From Taklimakanibacter deserti (lineage in GTDB: Bacteria > Pseudomonadota > Alphaproteobacteria > Rhizobiales > Aestuariivirgaceae): a DNA stretch of 64,000 nt. How positions within the stretch are numbered: position 1 is the first letter of the stretch; every line of letters begins with the position of its first letter. A program made the translations under genes and the position numbers. Below are positions 8,645-16,631 of this stretch, piece after piece. The notes beneath the pieces were generated by a model that had not been told where the DNA came from, did no database searches, and saw nothing but the letters and a program-made list of their open reading frames with translations. The DNA lies in NCBI GenBank assembly GCA_003574785.1, contig QORU01000025.1, forward strand, positions 1 to 64,000. Direction: 5' to 3'.

Positions 8645-9594
8645 CGCCGTGCCTCGCCGGTATTGATGAGGGCTCGCAGGGCGAGGACGATGATCAGGAT
8701 TGCGCCTTGCGCGCCGATCTGCCAGTCGGGCGAGATGCGCATGAAGATGAGGAAGGCGCCGGCGAGCGCCAGAGTGAGCGCGCCGAGCACGGCGCCAAAG
8801 GGCGAGACGCGGCCGCCGACGAATTCGCCGCCGCCCAGGATGACGCCGGCGATGGCATAGAGCGTATAGCGGTCGGCGATGTGGGCATCGGCCGAGGTGG
8901 TGAGGCCGATGAGCGAGAGGCCCGAGAGCACGCCGAAGAAGCCCGCCAGCGCATACATCGTCATCTTAGTCTTGAGCTCCGACCAGCCGGCCCGCGCCAT
9001 GGCGCGCGGATTGCCGCCGGTGCCGCGCATGATCACGCCATAGGACGAGGTCATGAGGCCGATATGGACGAGAGCGGCGATGGCGAGGGCGGCGATGATC
9101 GGGAAGGGAATGAGCGGCACTTGCAGCGACATGATCGCCTTGAGCCAGTCCGGCGCCTTGCCGCCGGGCGAGGGCAGGATGAGGACGGCGATGCCGAGCC
9201 AGATGAAGGAAGCGCCGAGCGTCACCACGATCGAGGGCAGGTTGCGCAGATGGATGAGGGCGGCCATGGCGGCATAGGCGGCGATGCACAGGAGGAGCGC
9301 CAGGATGCCGAGAAGCGGCGTCTCATGGAGATAGGTGGCGCCGATGCAGCCGACCAGTCCGACAAAGGGACCGATCGAGAGATCGAGGTCGTTGACGGTG
9401 ATGACGAACATCTGGGCGATGGTCGCGAGCGCGATCGGCACCGCATATTGCAGCATCAGATTGAGGCCGAAATAGCTCATCGCGCGCGGCTGCGCGTAGA
9501 ATGTCGCGATGAGCACGATTGCCAGCGAGAGCACGGGGAGCAGCGCGCGCAGCAGCTTGCGGTTGGCGAGGAGGGCGGTCATTGTAGACCGCAC
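8641..9594 (-). CDS. Sugar ABC transporter permease (RbsC-like), first
   Basis: This 317-residue membrane protein is paralogous to the following permease and carries the family segment FVITVNDLDLSIGPFVG near residue 65. The listed GTG start at 9594 has AAGGGGA about 9 bases upstream; an ATG four codons later (9582) is the alternative. A GC-rich mosaic element separates it from the ATPase gene, so the upstream part of the operon is split by about 200 bp of repeat. Two non-identical permeases per transporter are common in this family. Confidence 0.88.
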   Translation of the reverse strand: MRSTMTALLANRKLLRALLPVLSLAIVLIATFYAQPRAMSYFGLNLMLQYAVPIALATIAQMFVITVNDLDLSIGPFVGLVGCIGATYLHETPLLGILALLLCIAAYAAMAALIHLRNLPSIVVTLGASFIWLGIAVLILPSPGGKAPDWLKAIMSLQVPLIPFPIIAALAIAALVHIGLMTSSYGVIMRGTGGNPRAMARAGWSELKTKMTMYALAGFFGVLSGLSLIGLTTSADAHIADRYTLYAIAGVILGGGEFVGGRVSPFGAVLGALTLALAGAFLIFMRISPDWQIGAQGAILIIVLALRALINTGEARR

Positions 9595-9600
9595 CCATCG

Positions 9601-9770
9601 TTCCCCTTCTCCCGCGCGGCACGCGTGGGAGAAGGTGGCCGAAGGCCGGATGAGGGCTCTTTCGTGAGGCGAGCGCGAACTTCAAAAGCAATACACTTTG
9701 CAGGCAAAGAGCCCTCACCCGCCCTCCGGGCACCCTCTCCCATTGCTTCGCAACGGGCGAGGGGGAAAAA
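9601..9770. repeat. GC-rich intergenic mosaic element, copy B
   Basis: Paired inverted segments (GGGAGAAGGTGGCCGAAGG ... CACCCTCTCCCATTGC) with small hairpins such as CCATTGCTTCGCAACGG lie between the ATPase and first permease genes. The stretch starting CCCATTGCTTCGCAACGG at 9739 also occurs at 24504. It is non-coding; open frames across it are typical artefacts of such repeats. Confidence 0.75.
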
Positions 9771-9794
9771 GAGAGAGGGCTCGCATGACCTCAT

Positions 9795-11270
9795 CTAGGC
9801 GCTCTCGGCGAAGGAGGCATGGAGCACTTTGTCTTCGGTGAGCTCGTCGGGGCCGAGTTCGGCGACGATGGCGCCGTTGCGGAAGATATAGGCGCGGTCG
9901 CAATGGGTGAGCTCGTCGATCTCGGTCGTGTACCAGACGAAGCTGCGGCCCCGCTCCGCCTCTTGACGGATCATGTCATAGACTTCGAGCTTGGTGCCGA
10001 CATCGACGCCGCGCATCGGATCGTCCATGAGGACGATGTCGGCCTTCGAACCAAGTGCCCGGGCGAACAGCGCCTTCTGCTGATTGCCGCCCGACAGCGT
10101 CAGGATGTTGTTGTTCATGTCAGGCGTGCGGATGCCGATACGCTCCTTCCAGTCGCGCGCCATTTCCGTTTCGCGCTCGGACGCGATGAGCGGTCCGCGC
10201 TTGAGAGCCTTAAGCGCGCTCACCGTCGTGTTCTCGCCGATGGACCAGAGATTGAAGATGCCGTCCGACTGCCGGTCGCCGGCGATGAAGGCGGCCTGGC
10301 CTCTGACTCTCGTCGCCTCGTCGCCCTTGCGGGCGCCGTCGAAAATCTGGATCAGCATGCGGGTCTGGCCATGGCCGGCAAGGCCCGCAAGGCCGACGAT
10401 CTCACCCTTGTGGACCATGAGGCTCTCCGATCGCGCCGCCGTCCGCGGCGTCGCCTCGATGGCGCGCTCGGATGATATCTTCGCTTTGCGGCTGCTGATG
10501 GCGCGGCCGCTTTTTTCTTCCGCCGCCGTCCCCATGGCCTCGACCAGCGACCGGCGGGTGAAGGCCTCCGCTTGCCTCTCGGCCACCACCTTGCCGTCCT
10601 TCATGACGGCGATGCGGTCGCAATGATCGAGAACGTCGCCGAGCAGATGCGAGATGAGGATCGTGCTGACGCCACGCGCGACTTCCCGGCGCATGAAGGT
10701 CAGAAGCTGCTTCGCCGTCACCGCATCGAGCGAGGAGGTCGGCTCATCCAGCATGACGACCCGCAAGGGTTCGTCGGTCTCGGTGAAGGCGCGCGCGATC
10801 TCGGCCATTTGCCGCTGGCCGATATTGAGATCGCCCGCCTCCTGATCGACATCGATGCCGTGGCCGGGAAAGATCTCGTCGAGCTTGGCGCGAATGAGGT
10901 TTCTGGCCCTGGCCTTCCAGCCGACGCCTTTAAGCGAGCGGTGCACGATGCGGGCATTCTCGGCGATGGTGAGATTGGGGCAGAGCGAGAGCTCCTGGAA
11001 CACGCAGCGTATGCCATGCGCGGAGGCGCCGGCCGCGCTGAAATGGGCGCTCACATCCTCGCCGGCGATAGCAAGACTGCCCTGATCCTGCTTGAGCGTG
11101 CCGGCGAGCACATGCATGAGCGTCGACTTGCCGGCGCCATTATGGCCCACGAGTCCGAGGCATTCGCCCTGCGCCAAAGCGAGATCGACGCCGGCCAACG
11201 CGCGGACGGCGCCGAAGCTCTTGACGATCCGGGAAAGTTCGACGGCGGAGTTGGGTATATCGGTCTCCAT
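9795..11270 (-). CDS. Sugar ABC transporter ATP-binding protein (RbsA/MglA-like)
   Basis: This 491-residue protein has two tandem ABC domains. The N-terminal domain has Walker [10 protein letters not shown] (residues ~42-50), signature LNIGQRQM and Walker [13 protein letters not shown]. The C-terminal domain has the usual degenerate Walker A ([12 protein letters not shown]), signature LSGGNQQK and Walker [13 protein letters not shown]. It energises the two RbsC-like permeases. The first-domain signature differs slightly from the usual LSVGQQQM. Mosaic repeats lie on both sides of the gene. Confidence 0.92.
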   Translation of the reverse strand: METDIPNSAVELSRIVKSFGAVRALAGVDLALAQGECLGLVGHNGAGKSTLMHVLAGTLKQDQGSLAIAGEDVSAHFSAAGASAHGIRCVFQELSLCPNLTIAENARIVHRSLKGVGWKARARNLIRAKLDEIFPGHGIDVDQEAGDLNIGQRQMAEIARAFTETDEPLRVVMLDEPTSSLDAVTAKQLLTFMRREVARGVSTILISHLLGDVLDHCDRIAVMKDGKVVAERQAEAFTRRSLVEAMGTAAEEKSGRAISSRKAKISSERAIEATPRTAARSESLMVHKGEIVGLAGLAGHGQTRMLIQIFDGARKGDEATRVRGQAAFIAGDRQSDGIFNLWSIGENTTVSALKALKRGPLIASERETEMARDWKERIGIRTPDMNNNILTLSGGNQQKALFARALGSKADIVLMDDPMRGVDVGTKLEVYDMIRQEAERGRSFVWYTTEIDELTHCDRAYIFRNGAIVAELGPDELTEDKVLHASFAESA

Positions 11271-11275
11271 TTATA

Positions 11276-11428
11276 CCCTCGCCCCCATCGGGGGAGAGGG
11301 AGGGACCCAATGCGAAGCATTGGGAGGGTGAGGGGGAACGGACGGCAGTTTCCTCTGCATCTTTGCAAAGAACTCCCCGCCGGTTCCCCCTCACCCTAAC
11401 CCTCTCCCCCGCAGGGGGAGAGGGGATT
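11276..11428. repeat. GC-rich intergenic mosaic element, copy C
   Basis: CCCCCATCGGGGGAGAGGG at the left is mirrored by CCCTCTCCCCCGCAGGGGG at the right, with an inner AATGCGAAGCATT hairpin. It sits between the substrate-binding and ATPase genes of the sugar transporter and may act as a hairpin that reduces downstream expression. Confidence 0.75.
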
Positions 11429-11433
11429 GGCGC

Positions 11434-12444
11434 TTACTTACCGGCGACCACCTTCTCGGCGTCTTCCTTTGAATATTCGACATTGGCGACGCCGCCTTTT
11501 TCCGTGGTCTCGAGGCTCTTCTCGAGATCGGCCTGGTTGATCTGCAGGAAGGGCACGACCAGGTCCTTCGGCACTTCCTTGCCGTCGAGGATCATCTGCG
11601 CCACCCAGAAAGCGAGCGTCGACACGCCGGGCGCGATCGAGACCGACATGGTCTCATAGCCATTGGCGTCCTTCTGCTCCTTCCACCAGGCGAGCTCGTC
11701 CTGGCGGTTGCCCATGATGATGAGCGGTGTCGGCCGGCCGGCCGCCTTGAAGGCCTGCGCCGCGCCATAGCCGTCGCCGCCTTGCGTCACCACCGCCTTC
11801 ACTTCCGGCAGCGACGGCAGTATGCCGGCCACCGCCTTCTGCGCCACTTCCTGGGCCCAGTCGCCATGGACGGAGCCGACGACCTTGAACTGGCTGTGCT
11901 TGGCCACACCCTCCTCGATGCCCTTGTGGATCTCGTCATCGACGAACACGCCGGCAAGGCCTCTGATCTCGAGCACATTGCCGCCGTCCTTCATCTTGTC
12001 GGCAAGATAGTCGAGCTGCACCGCGCCCATCTTCTTGAAATCGACGGCGATGCGCCAGGCGCAGGGCTCGGTCACGATGCCGTCGAAGGAGACGACGGTG
12101 ATGCCGGCATCGCAAGCCTGCTTGACGACGCCGTTGAGCGCATCGGGCGAGGCGGCATTGAGGACGATCGCATTGTAGCCTTGCAGGATGAGGTTCTGGA
12201 TCTGCGCCGCCTGCTCCGTCACCTGGTTCTCGGAAGTGGTGAAGGGATCGGCTGCCGCGACGACGCCGTCGGCAACCGCCTGTTTCGTCACCTTGTCCCA
12301 GCTCTTCAGCATCGATTGCCGCCAGGAATTGCCGGCATAGTTGTTGGACAGCGCGATCTTCTTGTCCTTGGTGTCGGCTTGAGCCGGCATCGCCATGCTG
12401 AGCGTGGCGAGGGCGGCAGCGCATAAAAGGGCAGTCTTTCTCAT
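11434..12444 (-). CDS. Periplasmic sugar-binding protein of ABC transporter
   Basis: The protein is 336 residues from the ATG at 12444, which has a strong GGGAGGAG ribosome site; longer in-frame starts are unlikely. It has a classic Sec signal peptide (MRKTALLCAAALATLSMAMPAQA) and a type I periplasmic-binding fold (KIALSNNYAGNSW near residue 30; NAIVLNAASPDALNGVV near 95). It delivers substrate to the RbsC-like permeases. The neighbouring dgoK and kdgK suggest a sugar or sugar acid, but the ligand cannot be read from the sequence. It is first in the transporter operon, downstream of a GntR regulator. Confidence 0.92.
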   Translation of the reverse strand: MRKTALLCAAALATLSMAMPAQADTKDKKIALSNNYAGNSWRQSMLKSWDKVTKQAVADGVVAAADPFTTSENQVTEQAAQIQNLILQGYNAIVLNAASPDALNGVVKQACDAGITVVSFDGIVTEPCAWRIAVDFKKMGAVQLDYLADKMKDGGNVLEIRGLAGVFVDDEIHKGIEEGVAKHSQFKVVGSVHGDWAQEVAQKAVAGILPSLPEVKAVVTQGGDGYGAAQAFKAAGRPTPLIIMGNRQDELAWWKEQKDANGYETMSVSIAPGVSTLAFWVAQMILDGKEVPKDLVVPFLQINQADLEKSLETTEKGGVANVEYSKEDAEKVVAGK

Positions 12445-12506
12445 GTCAGGACTCCTCCCAGGGGTTGATGAACGGCAATTTTTTGATTGGTGGCCGTCGC
12501 CACACC

Positions 12507-12518
12507 CTAACATGTTAG
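12507..12518. promoter_or_regulatory. Perfect palindrome CTAACATGTTAG
   Basis: A 12-bp perfect dyad lies 63 bp upstream of the sugar-binding protein start, in the short gap after the GntR gene. It is a good operator candidate for the transporter operon. A partial match, CTAACATGTTGC, occurs at 5638-5649. Confidence 0.4.
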
Positions 12519-12546
12519 CAAAGCTGCGCTCTCGCGCAATGCTCAT

Positions 12547-12557
12547 TTGTCATACTT
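12547..12557 (+). promoter_or_regulatory. FadR-type half operator upstream of sugar transporter
   Basis: TTGTCATACTT matches the FadR-subfamily consensus TNGTNNNACNA at all but the last base. It is part of TCATTTGTC (12543-12551), which recurs in reverse at 13388-13396 before the GntR gene. Confidence 0.35.
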
Positions 12558-13338
12558 TTACGCTTCGGCGCTGGCGCGGCTTAGCGTCCTGGGCGGGTCT
12601 CGCCTTGCCGCCCTGGTCGATGGTGCGCTGCGTGCTTTCGAGCAGGCGGCGCACCGCGCGCCGGGCGGCATCGGGCTTCCTGGCCTTGATCGCATCGAGG
12701 ATCGCCTCATGCAGCGGCAGCACCCTGACCCGGTTGCGCACATAACCGACGGTGCCCGAGAACAGGTTGGCGAGCAGCGATTCGATGACGCGTCCGAAAG
12801 GCGAGATGAATTCGTTGCCCGAGGCCTCGAGCACGGCGAGATGGAATTTGACATCCGCCACATTCCAGGCCTGCTCGTCATCGACCCCTTCCGACATGGC
12901 TTCATAGGCGGCGGCGATCTCGACGAGATGCGCTTGGCTGCGGTTCGTCGCCGCGAGCGCTGCCGCTTCGGGCTCGATCATGAAGCGGATCTGCTGCACG
13001 TCATGCGCGAAATTCTGGAAATCGACGGTCGCGCAATACCAGCCGAGCACGTCGCGATCGAGCAGGTTCCAGGCGGCGCGCGGCTCGACGCGCGAGCCGA
13101 TCTTCGGCCGCGACTGGATCAGCCCCTTGGCCGAGAGCATCTTGACGGCTTCCCGCACCGCGGTGCGGCTCACCTTGTAGATCTGGCCGCATTCCGCCTC
13201 ATTGGGCAGAAGCGCGCCCGGCTTGTAGTCGCCGCGCACGATGCGCTGGCCGAGGTCATGCGCCACTTTGTTATAGAGACTTTTGCGAAGCGAACCCTTA
13301 TCCGGCTGCCTGCGTCGCGTCCCCGCCATGATCCCCAT
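12550..13338 (-). CDS. GntR-family regulator, FadR subfamily (FCD domain)
   Basis: This 262-residue protein has an N-terminal winged helix (LYNKVAHDLGQRIVRGDYKPG, then VSRTAVREAVKMLSAKGLI) and an all-helical FCD effector domain from about residue 95. FCD metal/ligand positions are plausible (an Asp-x3-His in DVKFHLAVL, and a later His in PLHEAIL). It lies between the sugar ABC operon and the divergent dgoK, so it probably represses sugar-acid catabolism and transport until a ligand binds. An alternative ATG start at 13329 shortens it by three residues. Confidence 0.9.
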   Translation of the reverse strand: MGIMAGTRRRQPDKGSLRKSLYNKVAHDLGQRIVRGDYKPGALLPNEAECGQIYKVSRTAVREAVKMLSAKGLIQSRPKIGSRVEPRAAWNLLDRDVLGWYCATVDFQNFAHDVQQIRFMIEPEAAALAATNRSQAHLVEIAAAYEAMSEGVDDEQAWNVADVKFHLAVLEASGNEFISPFGRVIESLLANLFSGTVGYVRNRVRVLPLHEAILDAIKARKPDAARRAVRRLLESTQRTIDQGGKARPAQDAKPRQRRSVKV

Positions 13339-13381
13339 CCTGTCTGTCTTCGGAATTTGCCCATAACATAGAGCAGTTCAA

Positions 13382-13392
13382 TCATCAGACAA
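13382..13392 (-). promoter_or_regulatory. FadR-type half operator in gntR/dgoK divergent region
   Basis: Read on the minus strand, TTGTCTGATGA resembles TNGTNNNACNA with one mismatch. It lies 33 bp before dgoK and 44 bp before gntR, and overlaps a reverse copy of TCATTTGTC (13388-13396) seen also at 12543. Confidence 0.35.
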
Positions 13393-13424
13393 ATGACATT
13401 CTACGTGGTATTGAGGGCTTTGCC

Positions 13425-14345
13425 ATGACCGAGCCCATCGCGATGATCGCCGTGGATTGGGGCACGACGAACCGTCGTGCCTGGGCTCTCGGCCGGGATG
13501 GTAAGGTGCTGGCCGAGCGCCAAGACGGCGAGGGGCTGCTTCAAGTCAAGCCGCAAGGCTTCGCCCGCTCCTTCGCCGATTTCGCCGCCCTCTGGCTCAC
13601 ACGGGGAGAGCGCCTGCCGGTGCTCATGTGCGGCATGGTCGGCAGCAAGCTCGGCTGGACGGAAGCGCCCTATATCGCAGCACCCGCCGATCTCTCAGGG
13701 TTGGCCCGTCACCTTCATCCCGTGCCTTTCGCGGGCGATGCCCGCATCGTCATCGTTCCGGGCGTCTCCGCAATCGACCGCGGCGTGCCCGATGTGATGC
13801 GGGGTGAGGAATGCCAGGTCCTCGCCGTCATGGCCCAGCGCCGATTGCGCGATGCGACGTTGCTGCTGCCCGGCACGCATTCGAAATGGGTTCAGGTCGC
13901 GGACGGCAAGCTCGTTTCCTTCCGCACATACATGACGGGCGAGCTCTATAACGCGCTGACTTCCTCGGGCACCCTGGCGCAGCTCATGGAAAAGGGCGAA
14001 GCGGATGGCGAGGCTTTCCTGCGCGGCCTGCGACAGGTCCGCGATGAAGGATCGGGCGCGCTCACGCATCTTCTCTTCGGCGTGCGTACCCTGGGCCTGT
14101 TCGACCTCATGCCGCGCGCGAGCCTTTCCACCTATCTGTCCGGCCTGCTGATCGGCGCCGAGATGACGGATGCGGTGGCCTGGTCGGGAGCGAAGCAGAT
14201 GATCGCGGTCGGATCGCCGAAGCTGCTCGAGAATTATCGCCGTGCCGCGGATTTCTTCGGCCTCGCTTTCGAAGCGCATGACAACTCGGCACTTCTGCCC
14301 CCCGCCCTTCACATGATCGCGCGAGATTCAGGCCTCGTGGCATAG
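13425..14345 (+). CDS. dgoK: 2-dehydro-3-deoxygalactonokinase
   Basis: This 306-residue DgoK-family kinase has the N-terminal phosphate-1 motif IAVDWGTTNRRAWAL, the MCGMVGSKLGW segment near residue 68, and LLPGTHSKWVQV near residue 147. It should phosphorylate 2-dehydro-3-deoxygalactonate, the second step of the De Ley-Doudoroff galactonate route. The divergent GntR regulator and the sugar ABC operon beyond it suggest a shared regulon. No aldolase (dgoA) or galactonate dehydratase gene lies in the window, so the pathway must be completed elsewhere. Confidence 0.92.
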   Translation: MTEPIAMIAVDWGTTNRRAWALGRDGKVLAERQDGEGLLQVKPQGFARSFADFAALWLTRGERLPVLMCGMVGSKLGWTEAPYIAAPADLSGLARHLHPVPFAGDARIVIVPGVSAIDRGVPDVMRGEECQVLAVMAQRRLRDATLLLPGTHSKWVQVADGKLVSFRTYMTGELYNALTSSGTLAQLMEKGEADGEAFLRGLRQVRDEGSGALTHLLFGVRTLGLFDLMPRASLSTYLSGLLIGAEMTDAVAWSGAKQMIAVGSPKLLENYRRAADFFGLAFEAHDNSALLPPALHMIARDSGLVA

Positions 14346-14435
14346 AACTCTTTCACCTGTGAGTTTCCTCACCGCGTCCGGCCTTCCATAGTGTTAGCTT
14401 CCGCGAGCAATTTCGGAATCTCGCGGAGGAGCAAG

Positions 14436-14993
14436 ATGAGGCCCTCGACGACATTGCTGCTGATGCTCGTTATCCTGGTACGAGCCGCCATCGCAGACAT
14501 TCCCGCTTCTGCGCGCGACCCATCAGGGCATCCCGTTTCCATCAATGCTGCCAAGCCGGTTTCCGTCGAGAGCGAGTCGCTGAAGACCGTTGCGTCCTGG
14601 CTCTCTGCTGAATTTGGACTGACTGTCGCCGAGCTGCCCCATATCGAATTTGTCGCCAGGGAGCGGATGATCGCCCTTCGCCATCGTGGCCTGCCGTCGG
14701 ACCACATGAGCGAGGGGCGCGACATTCTTGCCGTTTATGACGACGACGCGCGGACGATCTATCTGCCGCAGGGCTGGACCGGGCAAACAGTGGCCGAAGC
14801 CTCCATCCTCGTGCACGAGATGGTTCATCACGCCCAGAATCTCGGAGGAATGAAAGCCGAATGTCCGCAGGCCCGGGAGAAGCTGGCCTATGAAGCGCAG
14901 CAGCGCTTGCTCAGGCGCTTCGGAACTGGCCTGGAAGAGGAATTCAGCATCGACGGTTTCACGCTTCTCGTCCTCACCAATTGCGGATTCTGA
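14436..14993 (+). CDS. Secreted HExxH-motif protein, putative metallopeptidase
   Basis: The protein is 185 residues from the ATG at 14436, which has GGAGGAG 9 bases upstream. The N-terminus is a likely Sec signal (MRPSTTLLLMLVILVRAAIA). A zincin-type motif HEMVHHAQ lies near residue 129, followed by a glutamate-rich helix (CPQAREKLAYEAQQRL) that could supply the third metal ligand. The family is not recognised with confidence; proteolytic activity is inferred only from the HExxH. It stands alone between dgoK and the convergent kdgK, with 7 bp to the kdgK stop. Confidence 0.8.
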   Translation: MRPSTTLLLMLVILVRAAIADIPASARDPSGHPVSINAAKPVSVESESLKTVASWLSAEFGLTVAELPHIEFVARERMIALRHRGLPSDHMSEGRDILAVYDDDARTIYLPQGWTGQTVAEASILVHEMVHHAQNLGGMKAECPQAREKLAYEAQQRLLRRFGTGLEEEFSIDGFTLLVLTNCGF

Positions 14994-15000
14994 ACGACCC

Positions 15001-15924
15001 TCACTTCATGAGATCGGCCATCGCATCGCGCGCGATGACGGCGCCCGGATATTGGATGACGCGACTCGCTAGCGCATGCGCCTTGCGGACGCTCTCGGGA
15101 ATGGAGTCCCCTGTGAGCCTGGATGCGAGATAGGCGGCATTGAAGCTGTCGCCGGCGCCGGTCGTGTCGCGCGGCGCTGCGTCTCTTTGGAGATCGATCG
15201 TGCCGTCGCTCGTATGCACCGGACCGCCGCCGGTCTTGACCACGATTTCCTGTGCTCCCAGCGCGACAAGCTTTCCGGCCCAGGCCTGAGGCTCTTCCTG
15301 GCCGAAGATCTGATCGAGATCATCGGCCGAAGGCAGCACATGGGTCGAAGCCGCGATCGCCTGCCTCATCCAGGAAGCAGCGGTCCCGGAGTCGGGCCAC
15401 AGCCGCGCGCGGTAATTCGTGTCGAAGGCAGCGACGCGGCCCAGCCCCTTGAGCTTCCGCATGAGGCCCAAGAGACGCTCACGCCCCTGATCGCTCAAGA
15501 TGGCCAGCGTGATGCCGCTGCTATAGACCGCATCCGCCGTACTCAGCTTCCGGGCGAGATCGCCGTCCTCGAAGAGCTGGCGCGCCGGGGCTTCGCTGCG
15601 CCAATAGCTGAAGGAGCGCTCGCCCTTGGCATCGGTGTCGATGATATAGAGGCCGGGCCTTCGGTCCTTCACCCGAATGATGAGGCTCGTGTCGATGGCC
15701 TCGCTTTGGAAACCCTCGATCATCCAGTCGCTCAAGGCATCATCGCCGAGCCGGGTCACATATTGGACGCGCGCCTCCTCAGGTCTGAGCAGCCGGGCCA
15801 GATAGACGGCGGTGTTGAGCGTATCGCCGCCATAGCGCCGGTCATAGGAAAGGGGTCCTGCGGATGAGCGGGCGAGCTCGATCATCGGCTCGCCGATCGA
15901 CGCGATGGTGAGGGGGCGGGTCAT
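15001..15924 (-). CDS. kdgK: 2-dehydro-3-deoxygluconokinase (PfkB family)
   Basis: This 307-residue sugar kinase has the KdgK-type N-terminus ASIGEPMIEL and the PfkB signature DTTGAGDSFNAAYLA near residue 250, which contains the catalytic Asp. It should phosphorylate 2-dehydro-3-deoxygluconate to KDPG for the Entner-Doudoroff pathway. Its position close to dgoK suggests combined use of galactonate/glucuronate-type sugar acids. It is transcribed away from the iron operon, and an Irr-like box begins only 10 bp upstream of its start codon. Confidence 0.9.
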   Translation of the reverse strand: MTRPLTIASIGEPMIELARSSAGPLSYDRRYGGDTLNTAVYLARLLRPEEARVQYVTRLGDDALSDWMIEGFQSEAIDTSLIIRVKDRRPGLYIIDTDAKGERSFSYWRSEAPARQLFEDGDLARKLSTADAVYSSGITLAILSDQGRERLLGLMRKLKGLGRVAAFDTNYRARLWPDSGTAASWMRQAIAASTHVLPSADDLDQIFGQEEPQAWAGKLVALGAQEIVVKTGGGPVHTSDGTIDLQRDAAPRDTTGAGDSFNAAYLASRLTGDSIPESVRKAHALASRVIQYPGAVIARDAMADLMK

Positions 15925-15933
15925 GAAGCCTTC

Positions 15934-15948
15934 TTAGAATACTTCTAA
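15934..15948. promoter_or_regulatory. Iron control element (Irr box)
   Basis: TTAGAATACTTCTAA is a perfect 6-3-6 palindrome. It matches the alphaproteobacterial ICE/Irr consensus TTTAGAANNNTTCTAAA at 12 of 14 defined positions. It lies in the kdgK/iron-operon divergent gap, 116 bp before the first iron-operon gene. Irr senses heme/iron status in Hyphomicrobiales and typically controls bacterioferritin genes. Confidence 0.7.
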
Positions 15949-15993
15949 TCTCTTGAACAACTTGGATTTTTTGCCGCAAGGCGGCGAAGCCGA

Positions 15994-16021
15994 TTGACAG
16001 GACGGGGCTCCATCGAATAAC
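15994..16021 (+). promoter_or_regulatory. Probable promoter of the iron operon
   Basis: A perfect TTGACA -35 box (15994-15999) is followed after 16 bp by AATAAC (16016-16021), a 4/6 match to TATAAT. The ICE box lies 45 bp upstream of the -35 box, a position more usual for activation than for steric repression. Confidence 0.45.
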
Positions 16022-16063
16022 TGACTAAATCACTCGGATTTTTTGGTTCGCAATGGTCCACCG

Positions 16064-16591
16064 ATGAGCGCGCAATTCTGTCCCGCGAGCTGCCCGCTGA
16101 GGCTCCTCGATCGCAAGCCCGAAAGGCTGGTGGTCACGGGCCTGCGCTGCTGCATGGCCGGCTACAATTTCGGCGACATAGACTGCTGGGAGACCGCCTG
16201 GCGGAGCTATTGCATGGAGCTCGGCACCAGCGACGCGCGCCGCCTGATGGGCGAATTGCAATATTGGGTGCGCTGCCTCAGGGCCGAATGCACCAGGCCG
16301 CTCGATGTGTTCCCGCATGGTTGCGGCCATGTTTGCCGCGACGAATGCATGGCGCTGTCGCTGATCGCCGCCCTTCAGGACAATGATCTGGGCACGGCTC
16401 TCCTCGCGGCGCGCCATTTGAGCGGCCATGTCGAGGGCGAGCCGCCGCTTTCCTTGACCGTCGCCGGCCAAGGTTATGCCGATGCGCTGATCGGCGCCGG
16501 CCAGAAGCTCATGAGCGTTCCCGCATCCGTTGTTCTCTCCATCGCCGCTTTTGGCAGCGGGCCCTCGCCGGCTGAGGAGACAGTTCATTGA
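16064..16591 (+). CDS. Cysteine-rich protein of unknown function, iron operon
   Basis: The protein is 175 residues from the ATG at 16064; a TTG start seven codons earlier is possible, and neither has a clear ribosome site. It contains 11 cysteines, including CPASCP near the N-terminus, an RCC pair near residue 29, and PHGCGHVCRDEC near residues 85-95, a dense Cys/His cluster that could bind metal or an iron-sulfur centre. No signal peptide is apparent. It is not recognised as any named family. It is the first gene after the ICE box and lies 40 bp before the imelysin gene, so a role in iron handling is inferred. Confidence 0.75.
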   Translation: MSAQFCPASCPLRLLDRKPERLVVTGLRCCMAGYNFGDIDCWETAWRSYCMELGTSDARRLMGELQYWVRCLRAECTRPLDVFPHGCGHVCRDECMALSLIAALQDNDLGTALLAARHLSGHVEGEPPLSLTVAGQGYADALIGAGQKLMSVPASVVLSIAAFGSGPSPAEETVH

Positions 16592-16631
16592 GCCAACCAT
16601 GCATCAATCACTCAGAAGGGGACTTACCATC

